Of a stretch of DNA of 51,928 bases, positions 16,786 to 25,659 are shown one piece after another. A program made the position numbers and the translations under genes. This DNA is from Candidatus Effluviviaceae Genus I sp. (GTDB lineage: Bacteria; Joyebacterota; Joyebacteria; Joyebacterales; Joyebacteraceae), in the NCBI GenBank assembly GCA_016867725.1, contig VGIX01000011.1, forward strand, positions 1-51,928, read 5' to 3'. Below the pieces are notes generated by a model that made no database searches, was not told the DNA's origin, and worked only from the letters and a program-made list of their open reading frames with translations. Position 1 is the first letter of the stretch. Every line of letters starts with the position of its first letter.

Positions 16786-17655
16786 TCAGACCTCCTTCCA
16801 GTCGGCGATGCCGTGCACGACGTCCTCTGCGGAGTGGACGAAGACGCGCGTCGCCGTGCCGATCACGGCGTAGCTCGAGGCGAGGATGACGGCGATCCAC
16901 AGGACCATCACGGCCGCGAGAAGCTCCGGCGACAGCCGAAGCGCGATGGCCTCGCCCTGCCTCGCGAGCCACGCGGGCAGAAGCTCGAACGCCGCAGGAA
17001 CGGCGACGAGCAGGTACGTGGTGACGGGCTGCCTGAGCGCGGTGCGGACGCTCCGCGCGAGCGCCTCGGCGAGCCGCAGCCGCGCGGCCGCGATGCCCGG
17101 GACGGCGTACACGAGCAACGCCTGCAGCGCCAGCACGACCGCGATCGTCGCGAGCCGAACGAGGCGGAAGCGGTTCGGGCTTGCGTCGGCCAGATGCCCC
17201 CACAGCGCGAGCGGAACCCTCACCGCGGCCTGGGACAGCGCCACCGAGAGCGCCGTCACGCACAGGAGCGGCAGATAGGCGGCCCCCGCCCATCGGAACG
17301 CCGTTCCCACGCGCTCCGGCCGCCCCGCGTAGAGCGAGGCGAAGAGCACCGCGGCCGCGCCCGCCGTGAGCGGCCCGAGCAGCACCGAGAGCGGCAGGTC
17401 GGCCTGGCCGACCGCGGCGCGCAGCACGAAGAGGTTGTTCGGGTAGTGCAACGCCTGCGGCCCGAACCGCCACGCGAGCGCCGGCGCCGCGAACGCCGAG
17501 AACGGCCGGTACGCGAAGAACACGATCGAGACGAGCACCGCGACCTGCGCGGCGGCGTACACGAGGAGCGGCGCCGCCCCGACGCGCCGTCTGAGCGCGC
17601 GCAGCATCTCGGCCCAGCCCCACAGGAGAGCGTTCACCTGCTCAACGAGTGTCAT
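16786..17655 (-). CDS. Polytopic membrane protein of unknown function in the exosortase locus
   Basis: A 289-residue protein with about six hydrophobic segments (roughly residues 28-50, 85-110, 125-145, 165-190, 210-230 and 245-270) and no motif I recognise. ATG 17655 was chosen because GGAGG sits five bases upstream; a GTG six bases earlier would lie inside that site. It overlaps the 3' end of epsI by 14 bp and stops 2 bp before the TPR lipoprotein, so a shared function is likely. A Yip1-like fold is possible but not supported by a visible motif. Confidence 0.6.
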   Translation of the reverse strand: MTLVEQVNALLWGWAEMLRALRRRVGAAPLLVYAAAQVAVLVSIVFFAYRPFSAFAAPALAWRFGPQALHYPNNLFVLRAAVGQADLPLSVLLGPLTAGAAAVLFASLYAGRPERVGTAFRWAGAAYLPLLCVTALSVALSQAAVRVPLALWGHLADASPNRFRLVRLATIAVVLALQALLVYAVPGIAAARLRLAEALARSVRTALRQPVTTYLLVAVPAAFELLPAWLARQGEAIALRLSPELLAAVMVLWIAVILASSYAVIGTATRVFVHSAEDVVHGIADWKEV

Positions 17656-18304
17656 CGTCACCTCCGGTCCGATCCGCAGTGAACACCTCGGAGAGGCGCG
17701 GCAGCGCCGCCTCGGCGAACTCCCTGACGAGCGCCTGCGCCGCGCCGAGGTCCCCGTCCCTCACGACGGCCGAGACCCTCGCGAACGCGCCGAACGTCCT
17801 GTTCGAGCGCATGCCCGACGCGGCCATCCGCGACATGAACTCGCCGTGGTCGCCGGTTGCCAGATCGCCGGCCGTGTACCACCAGAAGAGCGCGACGCGC
17901 TCCTCGTGGCCCATCGCCAGACGGATCCACCTCGCGGCGAGCTCCCCGCCCTCGCGGCGAACGGGCAGCGTGCCCTGGTCGGTCACCTTCCAGCCGTGCG
18001 CCGTGTAGCAGACGACCGGGTCGTGCGCGCCGTACCGGTCGTTCTGGTGGAACACGACGACGAACCACACCGTCGCGCCGTCGCCCCGGCTGTAGCGCCG
18101 GACGAGCGTCGCGTCGGCCTCGAGCTCATCGTAGACGACGCTGTCGAACTCGACGTTCTCGCTCACCCAGCCGCCGAGCCTCGCGGGGAACGCCGCGAGC
18201 GCCTCCTGCCCGAGCTCAAGCCGCGCGGGCGGGTTGAGCGCGATGACCAGCACGGCCGCGGCGAGGAGCGCCGCGACGACCGCCACCTTCACCGTGCCCC
18301 TCAT
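17642..18304 (-). CDS. epsI: EpsI-family exosortase-associated protein
   Basis: A 220-residue protein with one N-terminal membrane helix and a periplasmic EpsI domain. The family mark is HDPVVCYTAHGWKV, containing the conserved Cys-Tyr and Gly-Trp. In many exosortases this domain is the C-terminal half of the enzyme; here it is a separate gene whose ATG overlaps the exosortase TGA (ATGA). A role beside exosortase in polysaccharide or protein processing is inferred from that linkage. Confidence 0.85.
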   Translation of the reverse strand: MRGTVKVAVVAALLAAAVLVIALNPPARLELGQEALAAFPARLGGWVSENVEFDSVVYDELEADATLVRRYSRGDGATVWFVVVFHQNDRYGAHDPVVCYTAHGWKVTDQGTLPVRREGGELAARWIRLAMGHEERVALFWWYTAGDLATGDHGEFMSRMAASGMRSNRTFGAFARVSAVVRDGDLGAAQALVREFAEAALPRLSEVFTADRTGGDDDTR

Positions 18305-19164
18305 GCGGCCTCCTTCCGCGCGCCCTCGAACCTGAGCAGCGCCCTCACGACGGCGAGCCCCGCGAACGCGATGACGAAGAGAAGAAGCCCCGAGAAGTCG
18401 TGGAAGAACCCGACCGCCGCGTCCACGCCCCACACGTTCGCGACGGCGCACAGCACCGAGATGCGCACGATGTTGGCGAGGACCGCGAGCGGCACCGCGG
18501 AGGCGAACAGCACGAGCCTCTTCCAGAGCGGCCCCTTCGTGAGGTACGCGAACAGCGCGCCGAGCGCCACGAGCGCGATGAGCGAGTGGAGCCCGCTGCA
18601 CGGATCGGCGATGCGGAGCGACCCGGCCGGCATGTGAATGGTCACGCCCGAACGCACGAGCGGGATGCCGAGCCGCGCCGCGACCGCGCTTCCCGTGCGG
18701 GCGGCCAGCAGCTTGAGGTTGAAGCTCACGACGTTCATGAGGAAGGGCGGCATGGGCAGCATGAAGACGAGGTAGCCGATGCCGAACCACACGGCGCGCG
18801 TCGCGCGGCCGCCGAAGAAGAAGAGCGCGAGGCCGAAGAGCAGCAGCACGAACGAGTAGCCCTGCGTCATGAACACGCCGGCCCGGATGGACAGGAGGTG
18901 CGCAGCGAGCGCGGCGACGATGAGCGGGAGCCCCCACGCGGTGCCGGGACCGACCGACTCCGCGAACCGGCGGCGCTCCAGCCAGAGCAGGAACGCCGTC
19001 ACGGGCGGTATGAGATGGCCGTGGGAGTAGTTCGGGTTCGAGAGCCACGTGCCCCACAGCGTCGCGAACGTCCGCCCGTACGCCGCGGCGGCGAGCGCGA
19101 CGATGAGCGCGACGGCGAGCGCCGCGCGGACCCCGATCCTGCGTGGTGTCGTCGCCTGCGTCAT
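18301..19164 (-). CDS. xrt: Exosortase (PEP-CTERM transpeptidase)
   Basis: A 287-residue inner-membrane cysteine protease/transpeptidase with about eight helices. The exosortase catalytic triad is visible: Cys 189 in DPCSGLHS, Arg 234 in NIVRIS, His 255 in FFHDFSG. The YSHGHLIP segment near residues 46-53 is also typical. It cleaves PEP-CTERM tails such as that of the protein at 6417-7190. The gene overlaps its neighbours on both sides by 4 bp. It lacks the fused EpsI domain, which is encoded separately downstream. The exact exosortase subtype cannot be assigned by eye. Confidence 0.93.
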   Translation of the reverse strand: MTQATTPRRIGVRAALAVALIVALAAAAYGRTFATLWGTWLSNPNYSHGHLIPPVTAFLLWLERRRFAESVGPGTAWGLPLIVAALAAHLLSIRAGVFMTQGYSFVLLLFGLALFFFGGRATRAVWFGIGYLVFMLPMPPFLMNVVSFNLKLLAARTGSAVAARLGIPLVRSGVTIHMPAGSLRIADPCSGLHSLIALVALGALFAYLTKGPLWKRLVLFASAVPLAVLANIVRISVLCAVANVWGVDAAVGFFHDFSGLLLFVIAFAGLAVVRALLRFEGARKEAA

Positions 19165-20981
19165 CGTCGGGCGAGCTCCTCTTCCTTCAGCATGACCGCC
19201 AGGGTGCGAAGCACGATCCTCGCGTCCAGCATGATCGAGCAGTTGCGGACGTAGAACGCGTCGAGCCGCACCTTCTCGTCCACCGTGATGAGGTTCCGTC
19301 CGTTGATCTGCGCCCACCCCGTGAGGCCGGGCCTCATGAGGTCGCTGCCGGTCCTCCGTCGCATGTCGACGAGCTCGTGCTGGTTGTAGAGCGCGGGCCT
19401 GGGGCCCACGACGCTCATGTCGCCCTTGAGCACGTTGAGGAGGTTCGGAAGCTCGTCCAGGCTGAACCGTCGCAACAGCCTCCCGACCCGCGTCGTGTAG
19501 TCCACGGGCCCCGACGCCATGATGTCCGTGGCCACGTGGGGCGTCTCCCGCCGCATCGTCCTGAACTTGAAGATCGTGAACTCGTGCGAGTGGATCCCGA
19601 TCCTCCGCTGGCGGAAGAGGATGCTCCCGCGCGAGTCGACGGCGATCGCGAGGGCGACGGCGGCGAAGAGCGGAGCGCCGAAGAGCAGCGCGCACGCCGC
19701 GAAGAGCCAGTCGAGGACGTACTTCGCGGCGAGGTAGCGCCGGAACCGAAGTCTGCCGCGCCCGAGCCACTTCTCGGTCACGACGATGTCGCGGAGCGCC
19801 GCTTCCATCCTCGCGGCGAGCGCCGCGCGCGCGTGCTTCCCGCACACGAAGTTCCGCCCCGCGCGCCCGAGCCTCTCGGCGGTCTCCGCGTCGCCGACGA
19901 CGCGCCGCACCGCCTCCGCGAGGCCGGCGCCGTCGCCCGGCGCGACGACGATGCCGCCGCCCGAGGCCTCGACGATGTCCTTCGCGTCGCCGGACACGGC
20001 GGCGACGACGGGCCTGGCGCAGGCCATGTAGTCGAACATCTTGACCGGCACGACGGTTTCGACGAACGCCCCCGGGGCCACGGTCACGACGCACGCCGCC
20101 GCGCCGCGGATCGTCGCGACGAGCTCGTCGGGCTGCTGGCTCGGGCGGAACTCGACGTTCGGAAGCCCCCGCTCTGCCGCCTCGCGCACGAGCTCGTCCT
20201 TCTCGGCGCCGTCGCCGACGAGCAGGAAGCGAACGGAGGGCTCCGAGCGCAGGACCTCCGCGGCGTCGAGGATCGCGCCCATGCCGTGGATGAGCCCGTG
20301 CGTGCCGCTGTAGAGGACCGTGCGCGTCCCGCCGTCGGAGGCGGCCGCCGCGGGCCCCGGCGTGAAGAGGTCGGTGTCGGTGCCGTTCGGGACGAGCACG
20401 ACGCGGTGTCTCGGGACGCCGCCTTCGACCATCATGCGAAGCGTCCCCGGCGTGACGGTCGAGATCGTCGACGCCCTGCGGACGACGAACCGCTCGAGCG
20501 CCTCCGCGAGCGCGATCGCGCGCCGGCCGCGAAGCTGGCCGAGCTCCACGGCCGCCCTCGGCCAGTAGTCGCGCACGTCGAGGAAGAACGGAACGCCCCT
20601 CACGACGCCGAGGAGCCACGCCGTGACCCCAAGGAAGAGCGGCGGGGACGTCACGAGGATGACGTCGCACGAACCCGCGAACAGGCCCCCGAACAGCGCC
20701 GTGAGCGCGAAGGAGATCTGGTTGAGCATTCTCGTCGCGAACGTCTTCCGCGGCGTGGCGAACAGGTAGCAGTGGCGGATCCTCACGCCGTCAGCCGTCT
20801 CGCGCGCGGCGAGCTTCCGCCGGTATGCCGGCAGCTTGACCCCGCTCGGGTGGTTCGGCATGCCCGTGACGACGGTCACGGTGTGTCCCAGCGCGGCGAG
20901 GTTCTTGGCGAAGTGGAAGGCCCGGAGCGGAGCCGCTCCGGTCTCAGGCGGGTAGTACTGCGTGATGAACAGGACCCTCAT
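19161..20981 (-). CDS. GT4 glycosyltransferase fused to a monotopic phosphoglycosyl transferase
   Basis: A 606-residue two-domain enzyme. Residues about 1-400 are a WbuB-like GT4 glycosyltransferase (FITQYYPPETGAAPLR, ... VLYSGTHG, ... KMFDYMACARPVVA). Residues about 410-606 are a bacterial sugar transferase that loads the first sugar phosphate onto undecaprenyl phosphate: a membrane helix, then KFRTM, SLDELPNLLNVLKGDMSVVG, GPRP and RPGLTGWAQINGRN. One polypeptide could thus perform the first two steps of repeat-unit assembly at the inner membrane. The start at ATG 20981 overlaps the upstream TGA (ATGA) and begins the GT4 fold directly. Confidence 0.88.
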   Translation of the reverse strand: MRVLFITQYYPPETGAAPLRAFHFAKNLAALGHTVTVVTGMPNHPSGVKLPAYRRKLAARETADGVRIRHCYLFATPRKTFATRMLNQISFALTALFGGLFAGSCDVILVTSPPLFLGVTAWLLGVVRGVPFFLDVRDYWPRAAVELGQLRGRRAIALAEALERFVVRRASTISTVTPGTLRMMVEGGVPRHRVVLVPNGTDTDLFTPGPAAAASDGGTRTVLYSGTHGLIHGMGAILDAAEVLRSEPSVRFLLVGDGAEKDELVREAAERGLPNVEFRPSQQPDELVATIRGAAACVVTVAPGAFVETVVPVKMFDYMACARPVVAAVSGDAKDIVEASGGGIVVAPGDGAGLAEAVRRVVGDAETAERLGRAGRNFVCGKHARAALAARMEAALRDIVVTEKWLGRGRLRFRRYLAAKYVLDWLFAACALLFGAPLFAAVALAIAVDSRGSILFRQRRIGIHSHEFTIFKFRTMRRETPHVATDIMASGPVDYTTRVGRLLRRFSLDELPNLLNVLKGDMSVVGPRPALYNQHELVDMRRRTGSDLMRPGLTGWAQINGRNLITVDEKVRLDAFYVRNCSIMLDARIVLRTLAVMLKEEELARR

Positions 20982-22204
20982 GCCGCCCTTCCGCTCCGCG
21001 CGCCGTCGCCCGCGCCCTGGAGGCGCGCGCACGACCCGGCCGCGCGGGCCTCGAGGAGATCATCGAAGAGCCGCTCGACCCTGCGCACGACCTGCGCGAT
21101 GTCGTGCCGCTCGCGCACGACGCGCTGCCCGGCGCGCCCCGCCGCTGCGGCCGCGTCGACGTCCGATAGCATGCCGAGGACGCCGCGCGCGAGCGCGTCG
21201 GCGTCGCGCGGGGCAACGAGCACCGCTCCGCTCCCACCGGCGACCGCGCGGATGCCCCCGACGTCCGTGGCCACCACCGGAAGCCCCGCCGCCATCGCCT
21301 CCATGACCGCGTTCGGGGAGCCCTCCGACACGGAGGACAGCGCGAACACGCTCATGAGCTTGAGGAGCGCGGACACGTCGTTCCTCGCCCCCGCGAACAC
21401 CACGCGGTCCGAAAGACCGAGGCGGGCCGCCGTCGCCTCGAGCTCCGCCCTTCTGGGGCCGTCGCCCACGATGAGGAACTGCGCGTCGCCGCGCTCCCGC
21501 GCGACCCGCGCCGCCGCCTCGAGGAACCACTCGTGCCCCTTGACCTCCGACAGCTTCGCGACGATGCCGACGACCGGTCCGCCGGACAGCCCCAGCGAGC
21601 GGGCGAGCCGTTCGTCACGGCCAGCTCCGGCGAACCGCCCGACGTCGACGCCCGCGCCCACGTCCACGACCTTCGCGCGCGGAACGCCGAAGCGCGAGAC
21701 GAGCTCGTCGCCGGCCGCGCCACTGTTCACGGCGACCGCGTCCACGAGCCTGCGGTTCACGAAGCCGTACGTCGCCGCCCGCGCGCGGCCGCGGATCCAG
21801 TACGCGGCGTTGCGCTGGTGGTTGATCACGACCGGCACCGCCGCCGCGCGGCCGACGAAGGGCCCGAAGAGCGTGATGATGCCCAGCATGCAGTTCAGGA
21901 TCGCCACGTGCTCCCGCCGGAGGAACGCCGCGGCGGCCGCGAGCCCCCGCGCGGTCGCCGGGCTCGCGAGACTCGACCCCGTCCCGAACTCGAGCACGGG
22001 CACGTCGAGCGACTCGATCGTCGGGAGGAGCTCCCCCCGCCTGAGCGCGGAGAACACGATCGGCCGAAAGGCGCCGCGGTCGAGACGCGCGAGGAGCTCG
22101 ACGAGGAACCGCTGGGTCCCCGCCTGCTCGAACGAGCCGGCCCAGAACACGACCTTGGCCGGACGCCCAAGCCGCCCCATGCGGTCGAGTCGCACCCCGG
22201 TCAC
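20978..22204 (-). CDS. GT4-family glycosyltransferase
   Basis: A 408-residue retaining glycosyltransferase with two Rossmann domains. The GT4 marks are GTQRFLVELL at the N-terminus, VGIVAKLSEVKGHEWFL, FLIVGDGPRRAELE, and the donor-binding EX7E-type region SSVSEGSPNAVMEAMAAGLP. I chose GTG 22204: GGAGG lies five bases upstream and the GTG overlaps the upstream TGA (GTGA). An ATG at 22180 is an alternative and would lose only eight residues. Cytoplasmic, adding one sugar to the lipid-linked repeat; the sugar is not predictable. Confidence 0.87.
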   Translation of the reverse strand: MTGVRLDRMGRLGRPAKVVFWAGSFEQAGTQRFLVELLARLDRGAFRPIVFSALRRGELLPTIESLDVPVLEFGTGSSLASPATARGLAAAAAFLRREHVAILNCMLGIITLFGPFVGRAAAVPVVINHQRNAAYWIRGRARAATYGFVNRRLVDAVAVNSGAAGDELVSRFGVPRAKVVDVGAGVDVGRFAGAGRDERLARSLGLSGGPVVGIVAKLSEVKGHEWFLEAAARVARERGDAQFLIVGDGPRRAELEATAARLGLSDRVVFAGARNDVSALLKLMSVFALSSVSEGSPNAVMEAMAAGLPVVATDVGGIRAVAGGSGAVLVAPRDADALARGVLGMLSDVDAAAAAGRAGQRVVRERHDIAQVVRRVERLFDDLLEARAAGSCARLQGAGDGARSGRAA

Positions 22205-23325
22205 GCGCGCCTCCCCCGTCTCACGTCGATGACCTGCGCCGTCCGTCCTCGCCGTCCCAGCGCGCGGGCGACGTCGCGCACGCACCGGTCCGCCGGGCCG
22301 CACACCCGAGCGCGGTGGACGTCCGCGCCGAGCCGCCCGAGGTGCTCGTGGCGCGTGTACACCCCGACGCGCGGGATCGCGTAGACCGAGCACGAGCGCG
22401 ACGCCGCCCCGGAGACCGACGTCACGGCCGAGACGAACCCCGCGTCGGCGACGACCCTCGCGACGCGCGCGTCGAAGTGCCGGTCCGTGCGCCCGTTCGG
22501 GTACGCGAAGTGCTCGACGGGCGACCCGAACTCGCGCGCGAGCGTCGCGGCGGCCCCGTGCACCTCGCGCTCGAGGTCCGCGTCGGAGAGGCTCGGGAGG
22601 TTCCAGTGCCCGACCGAGTGCGCTCCGACGGTCATGCCCGCGTCGCGCAGCGCGCGAATCTCGTCCCAGCTCATCATGACGCGCCCGCTCGGGCGGTCGC
22701 GCTCGCCCGTCGCGCCGAGGACCTCCTCGACGATCGCCCGCGCCTCCGGCTCGCCGCAGCGCTTCACGCGCGCCGCCAGCTCCCGCGCGGCCGCGTCGCG
22801 CGCCGCGTCGGTGGACACGTCGAGCGGCCCCTCGGCCCGGAACGACAGTCGGAGCGACGGCCCGCGCGCCCGCATCACGGCCCGCCGGACCGCCACGGTC
22901 CACAGCGGCAGCGCATCGCCGACCGCGCCCGTCGTCACGTAGAACGCCGCGGTCGCGCCGTGCTTCCTGAGGATCGGGAGCGCGCTGCGGTGGTTGTCCT
23001 CGTACCCGTCGTCGAACGTGATGGCGACCCAGCGGCGGTCGGGCGCCCGCCCGTCGCGGATCGCCCCCGCGATCTCGCCGATCCCGACGACGCGGTGCCG
23101 CGCAACGAGGTAGCCGACCTGCGCGTCGAACACCGCGGTCGGCACGACGAGGCTGCCCTGAACGCACTCACGCGCCCATACGGGGTCGTCGTTCACGGAG
23201 TGGTAGCGGAGGACGACGGCGCCCCGCCCAGGCAGGAGCGCGGCCGCGCGGACCACGGGGTCCGCCGTGGCGATCGAGACGCCAAGGCGCCTGCAGAACG
23301 ACCCTCGCCGCTTCCGCGCGCTCAC
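22201..23325 (-). CDS. Polysaccharide deacetylase (NodB-homology, CE4)
   Basis: A 374-residue protein with a NodB domain: VAITFDDGYEDN (metal Asp-Asp pair), HSVGHWNLPSLS (the two metal His), and a later FAYPNGR. CE4 enzymes remove N-acetyl groups from amino-sugar polymers. The N-terminus is Arg-rich with no clear signal peptide, so either it acts on precursors inside the cell or export is non-standard. GTG 23325 overlaps the upstream TGA and has a GGAGGAGG site. Exosortase-linked loci commonly carry such a deacetylase, which supports a role in polymer maturation. Confidence 0.88.
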   Translation of the reverse strand: MSARKRRGSFCRRLGVSIATADPVVRAAALLPGRGAVVLRYHSVNDDPVWARECVQGSLVVPTAVFDAQVGYLVARHRVVGIGEIAGAIRDGRAPDRRWVAITFDDGYEDNHRSALPILRKHGATAAFYVTTGAVGDALPLWTVAVRRAVMRARGPSLRLSFRAEGPLDVSTDAARDAAARELAARVKRCGEPEARAIVEEVLGATGERDRPSGRVMMSWDEIRALRDAGMTVGAHSVGHWNLPSLSDADLEREVHGAAATLAREFGSPVEHFAYPNGRTDRHFDARVARVVADAGFVSAVTSVSGAASRSCSVYAIPRVGVYTRHEHLGRLGADVHRARVCGPADRCVRDVARALGRRGRTAQVIDVRRGRRA

Positions 23326-25598
23326 GCCGCCTCCTCCCGGGCCGCCGTCGCGTCCACCCACTGGATGAGCCCCGGGACCCGCCCCGCCAGGAGCGTCGTG
23401 TAGATCTCCACCGTTCGGGCCACCATGCGCTCGACGCCGAACGTCGACATCGCGCGCTCGCGAGCCGCCTCTCCCATGCGCCGTCCGAGCGCGCCGTCCG
23501 TCAGGATGCGCGCGACGCGGTCCGCGACCGCCGCGGCGTCGCCCGTCGGCACGAGGAACCCCGTGACGCCCTCCACGATGAGCTCGGGGTTCCCGCCGAC
23601 GGCGGTCGCGACGATCGGGCACGCCGCCGCCATGGACTCGAGCACGACGTTCGAGCATCCCTCCTTGACCGAGGTGAGCACCGACACGTCGGCGGCGGCG
23701 AGCACGGCGGGCGTGTCGTGCGTCTCCCCGGCGAACGTCACGGCGTCGGACAGGCCGAGCAGGCTGGCGCGCTCCTCGAGCTCGCCGCGCAGGGGCCCGT
23801 CGCCGACGACGAGGAACCGGGCGTCCGGCACGCGCTCCCGGACCAGGACCGCCGCGTCGAGGAACGTGAACGGCGACTTCTTCTTCGTGAGGCTCGCGAC
23901 CATCACGACGGTCGGGCCGTCCCCTCTCTCCGCCACGGGTGTCGCCGGAGCGCCCGCCGGTGAAGACCGCTCGGGCGAGACGCCGTTGTGCACGACGTGC
24001 ACGCGCTCGCGCGCCACCCAGTGCGCGCGCGTCACGTAGTCCTTCACGGCCTCGGCGTTGGCGATCATGCGGTCCACGAAGCAGGCCAGCGCGCGCTCCA
24101 GGAGGTTCATCCACAGACGGCCGTGGATGTCCACGTTGCGCACCGACGAGACGATGAGCGGCACGCGCGTCAGGCGGCCGGCCAGAAGGCCTCGCCAGTT
24201 CCCGGAGAAGAGGTACGAGTGGATGACGGCGGGACGCTCGCTGCGCACGAGTCTGATGAGGCCGGCGGTCGCGGAGGAGAGGGCGCCGGGGCGCTTGTTC
24301 AGCGAGACGACGGGCACGCCCGCGGCTTCCAGCGAGTCCGCGAGCGGGCCGCGCGCGGAGAGCACGCAGACGAGCGGGTCGAAGCGGTCCCTCGGAAGAC
24401 GCGACGCCAGCTCGAGGAGCTGCCGCTCGGCCCCGCCGTACCCGAGCTGGCCGATGACGTACAGCACCTTGACGCGTCGGCCGGTCGCCAGATCGGCGCG
24501 GCCCGAAAGCGCAAGCTCGTAGAGCGCCTCCGTCTGCCGGGCCATCTTCGACGCGGTGAACCGCGCCTCGTAGGTTCGACGGCCCGCCGCGGCCGCGCGC
24601 GCCCGCGCCTCCGGGTCCCGCGCGAGGCGCTCGACGGCCTCCGCGAGCGCGCCGGGGTCGCCGGGAGGCACGAGGAACCCGCTGGCGCCGTCGCTGATGA
24701 CCTCGGGGACGCCGCCGACGCGCGTCGAGAGGACCGGGACGCCGGCCGCCAGGCACTCGAGGACCGTGATGGGCAGGCCCTCCCAGTCCGAGGACAGGAC
24801 GAAGAGGTCGGCCGCGCCGAGGAGCCTCGGCACGTCGAGCCGCTGGCCGAGAAGGCGGACGCGGTCCTGAACTCCCGCCTCCCGGATCGAGCGCTCGAGT
24901 CCATCTCGAAGCGGTCCTCCGCCGACCACGAGGAACGTCACCGCGATGTCCCTCGAAACGAGCGCGGCGGCCCGGACGAGGTTCGCGTGGTTCTTCTGCT
25001 CCGTGAGGCTCCCGACGGTGAGACACACCAGTCCGCCCTCGGGCACATCGAGCTCGCGCAGCACGGCCGCGCGGTCGGCGGCGCTGAACCGCGCGTCGTC
25101 GATGCCGTTCCGGATGGTCACGAAGCGGCCGCGCGGGACCCGCCGCGCGGACACGTGGGACGCGCGCACCGCGTCCGCGACGGCGACCTGCGCGCTCTCC
25201 CTGAGCGCGGCGAGCCGCGAGAGCGCGGGTCTGTTGACGTCGCCGACGACGAGCACGTTGTGCTCGGTCCGCACCACGGCGCGGGCGCCCGCGAGCACGG
25301 CCGCGGGAACTCCCACGGACAGCCCCGTGAAGTTGTGGTTGTGCACGACGTCGATGCGCCGCCGTCTGAGCAGCGACGCGAGGGACAGCACCGCGCGCGC
25401 GTCCACCCTCCGCCTGCGCGACAGGACGTGCACGGGAACTCCCAGCTCCTCGACGGCGTCGGCGAGCGGGCCTCTGCGGACGACGCAGCAGACGTCGACG
25501 TTGAACCGCGCGGCGTTGCGGTGCGCGGCGAGCTCCAGCACGACGCGCTCCGCCCCGCCCGGATCGAGCGACTCGATCACGTGCATCACGTTGGTCAC
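23322..25598 (-). CDS. Tandem double GT4 glycosyltransferase
   Basis: A 758-residue protein made of two complete GT4 enzymes head to tail. The first half (1 to about 378) has DPGGAERVVLELA, TVGSLTEQKNHANLV, VVGGGPLRDGLE and EGLPITVLECLAAGVP. The second half (about 383-758) repeats the plan: YGGAERQLLELA, VASLTKKKSPFTFL, VVGDGPLRGELEE and EGCSNVVLESMAAACP. A short linker joins them around 24465. Both halves keep the donor-site Glu pair, so both may be active. A single ancestral duplication or a fusion of neighbouring genes is possible. It overlaps the deacetylase GTG by 4 bp. Confidence 0.88.
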   Translation of the reverse strand: MTNVMHVIESLDPGGAERVVLELAAHRNAARFNVDVCCVVRRGPLADAVEELGVPVHVLSRRRRVDARAVLSLASLLRRRRIDVVHNHNFTGLSVGVPAAVLAGARAVVRTEHNVLVVGDVNRPALSRLAALRESAQVAVADAVRASHVSARRVPRGRFVTIRNGIDDARFSAADRAAVLRELDVPEGGLVCLTVGSLTEQKNHANLVRAAALVSRDIAVTFLVVGGGPLRDGLERSIREAGVQDRVRLLGQRLDVPRLLGAADLFVLSSDWEGLPITVLECLAAGVPVLSTRVGGVPEVISDGASGFLVPPGDPGALAEAVERLARDPEARARAAAAGRRTYEARFTASKMARQTEALYELALSGRADLATGRRVKVLYVIGQLGYGGAERQLLELASRLPRDRFDPLVCVLSARGPLADSLEAAGVPVVSLNKRPGALSSATAGLIRLVRSERPAVIHSYLFSGNWRGLLAGRLTRVPLIVSSVRNVDIHGRLWMNLLERALACFVDRMIANAEAVKDYVTRAHWVARERVHVVHNGVSPERSSPAGAPATPVAERGDGPTVVMVASLTKKKSPFTFLDAAVLVRERVPDARFLVVGDGPLRGELEERASLLGLSDAVTFAGETHDTPAVLAAADVSVLTSVKEGCSNVVLESMAAACPIVATAVGGNPELIVEGVTGFLVPTGDAAAVADRVARILTDGALGRRMGEAARERAMSTFGVERMVARTVEIYTTLLAGRVPGLIQWVDATAAREEAA

Positions 25599-25659
25599 GA
25601 AGGTCCCCTATGCGCCCGCGCCGGTCGGGCCCGCCGTCCGGGCCGCCCGGCCCCCACGG

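Noticed and set aside
13247-16873. A 1208-codon open frame on the plus strand
   Set aside because: It is antisense to prsK and the TPR lipoprotein; its Arg/Pro/Ala-rich sequence has no domain. Such shadows are expected at this GC.
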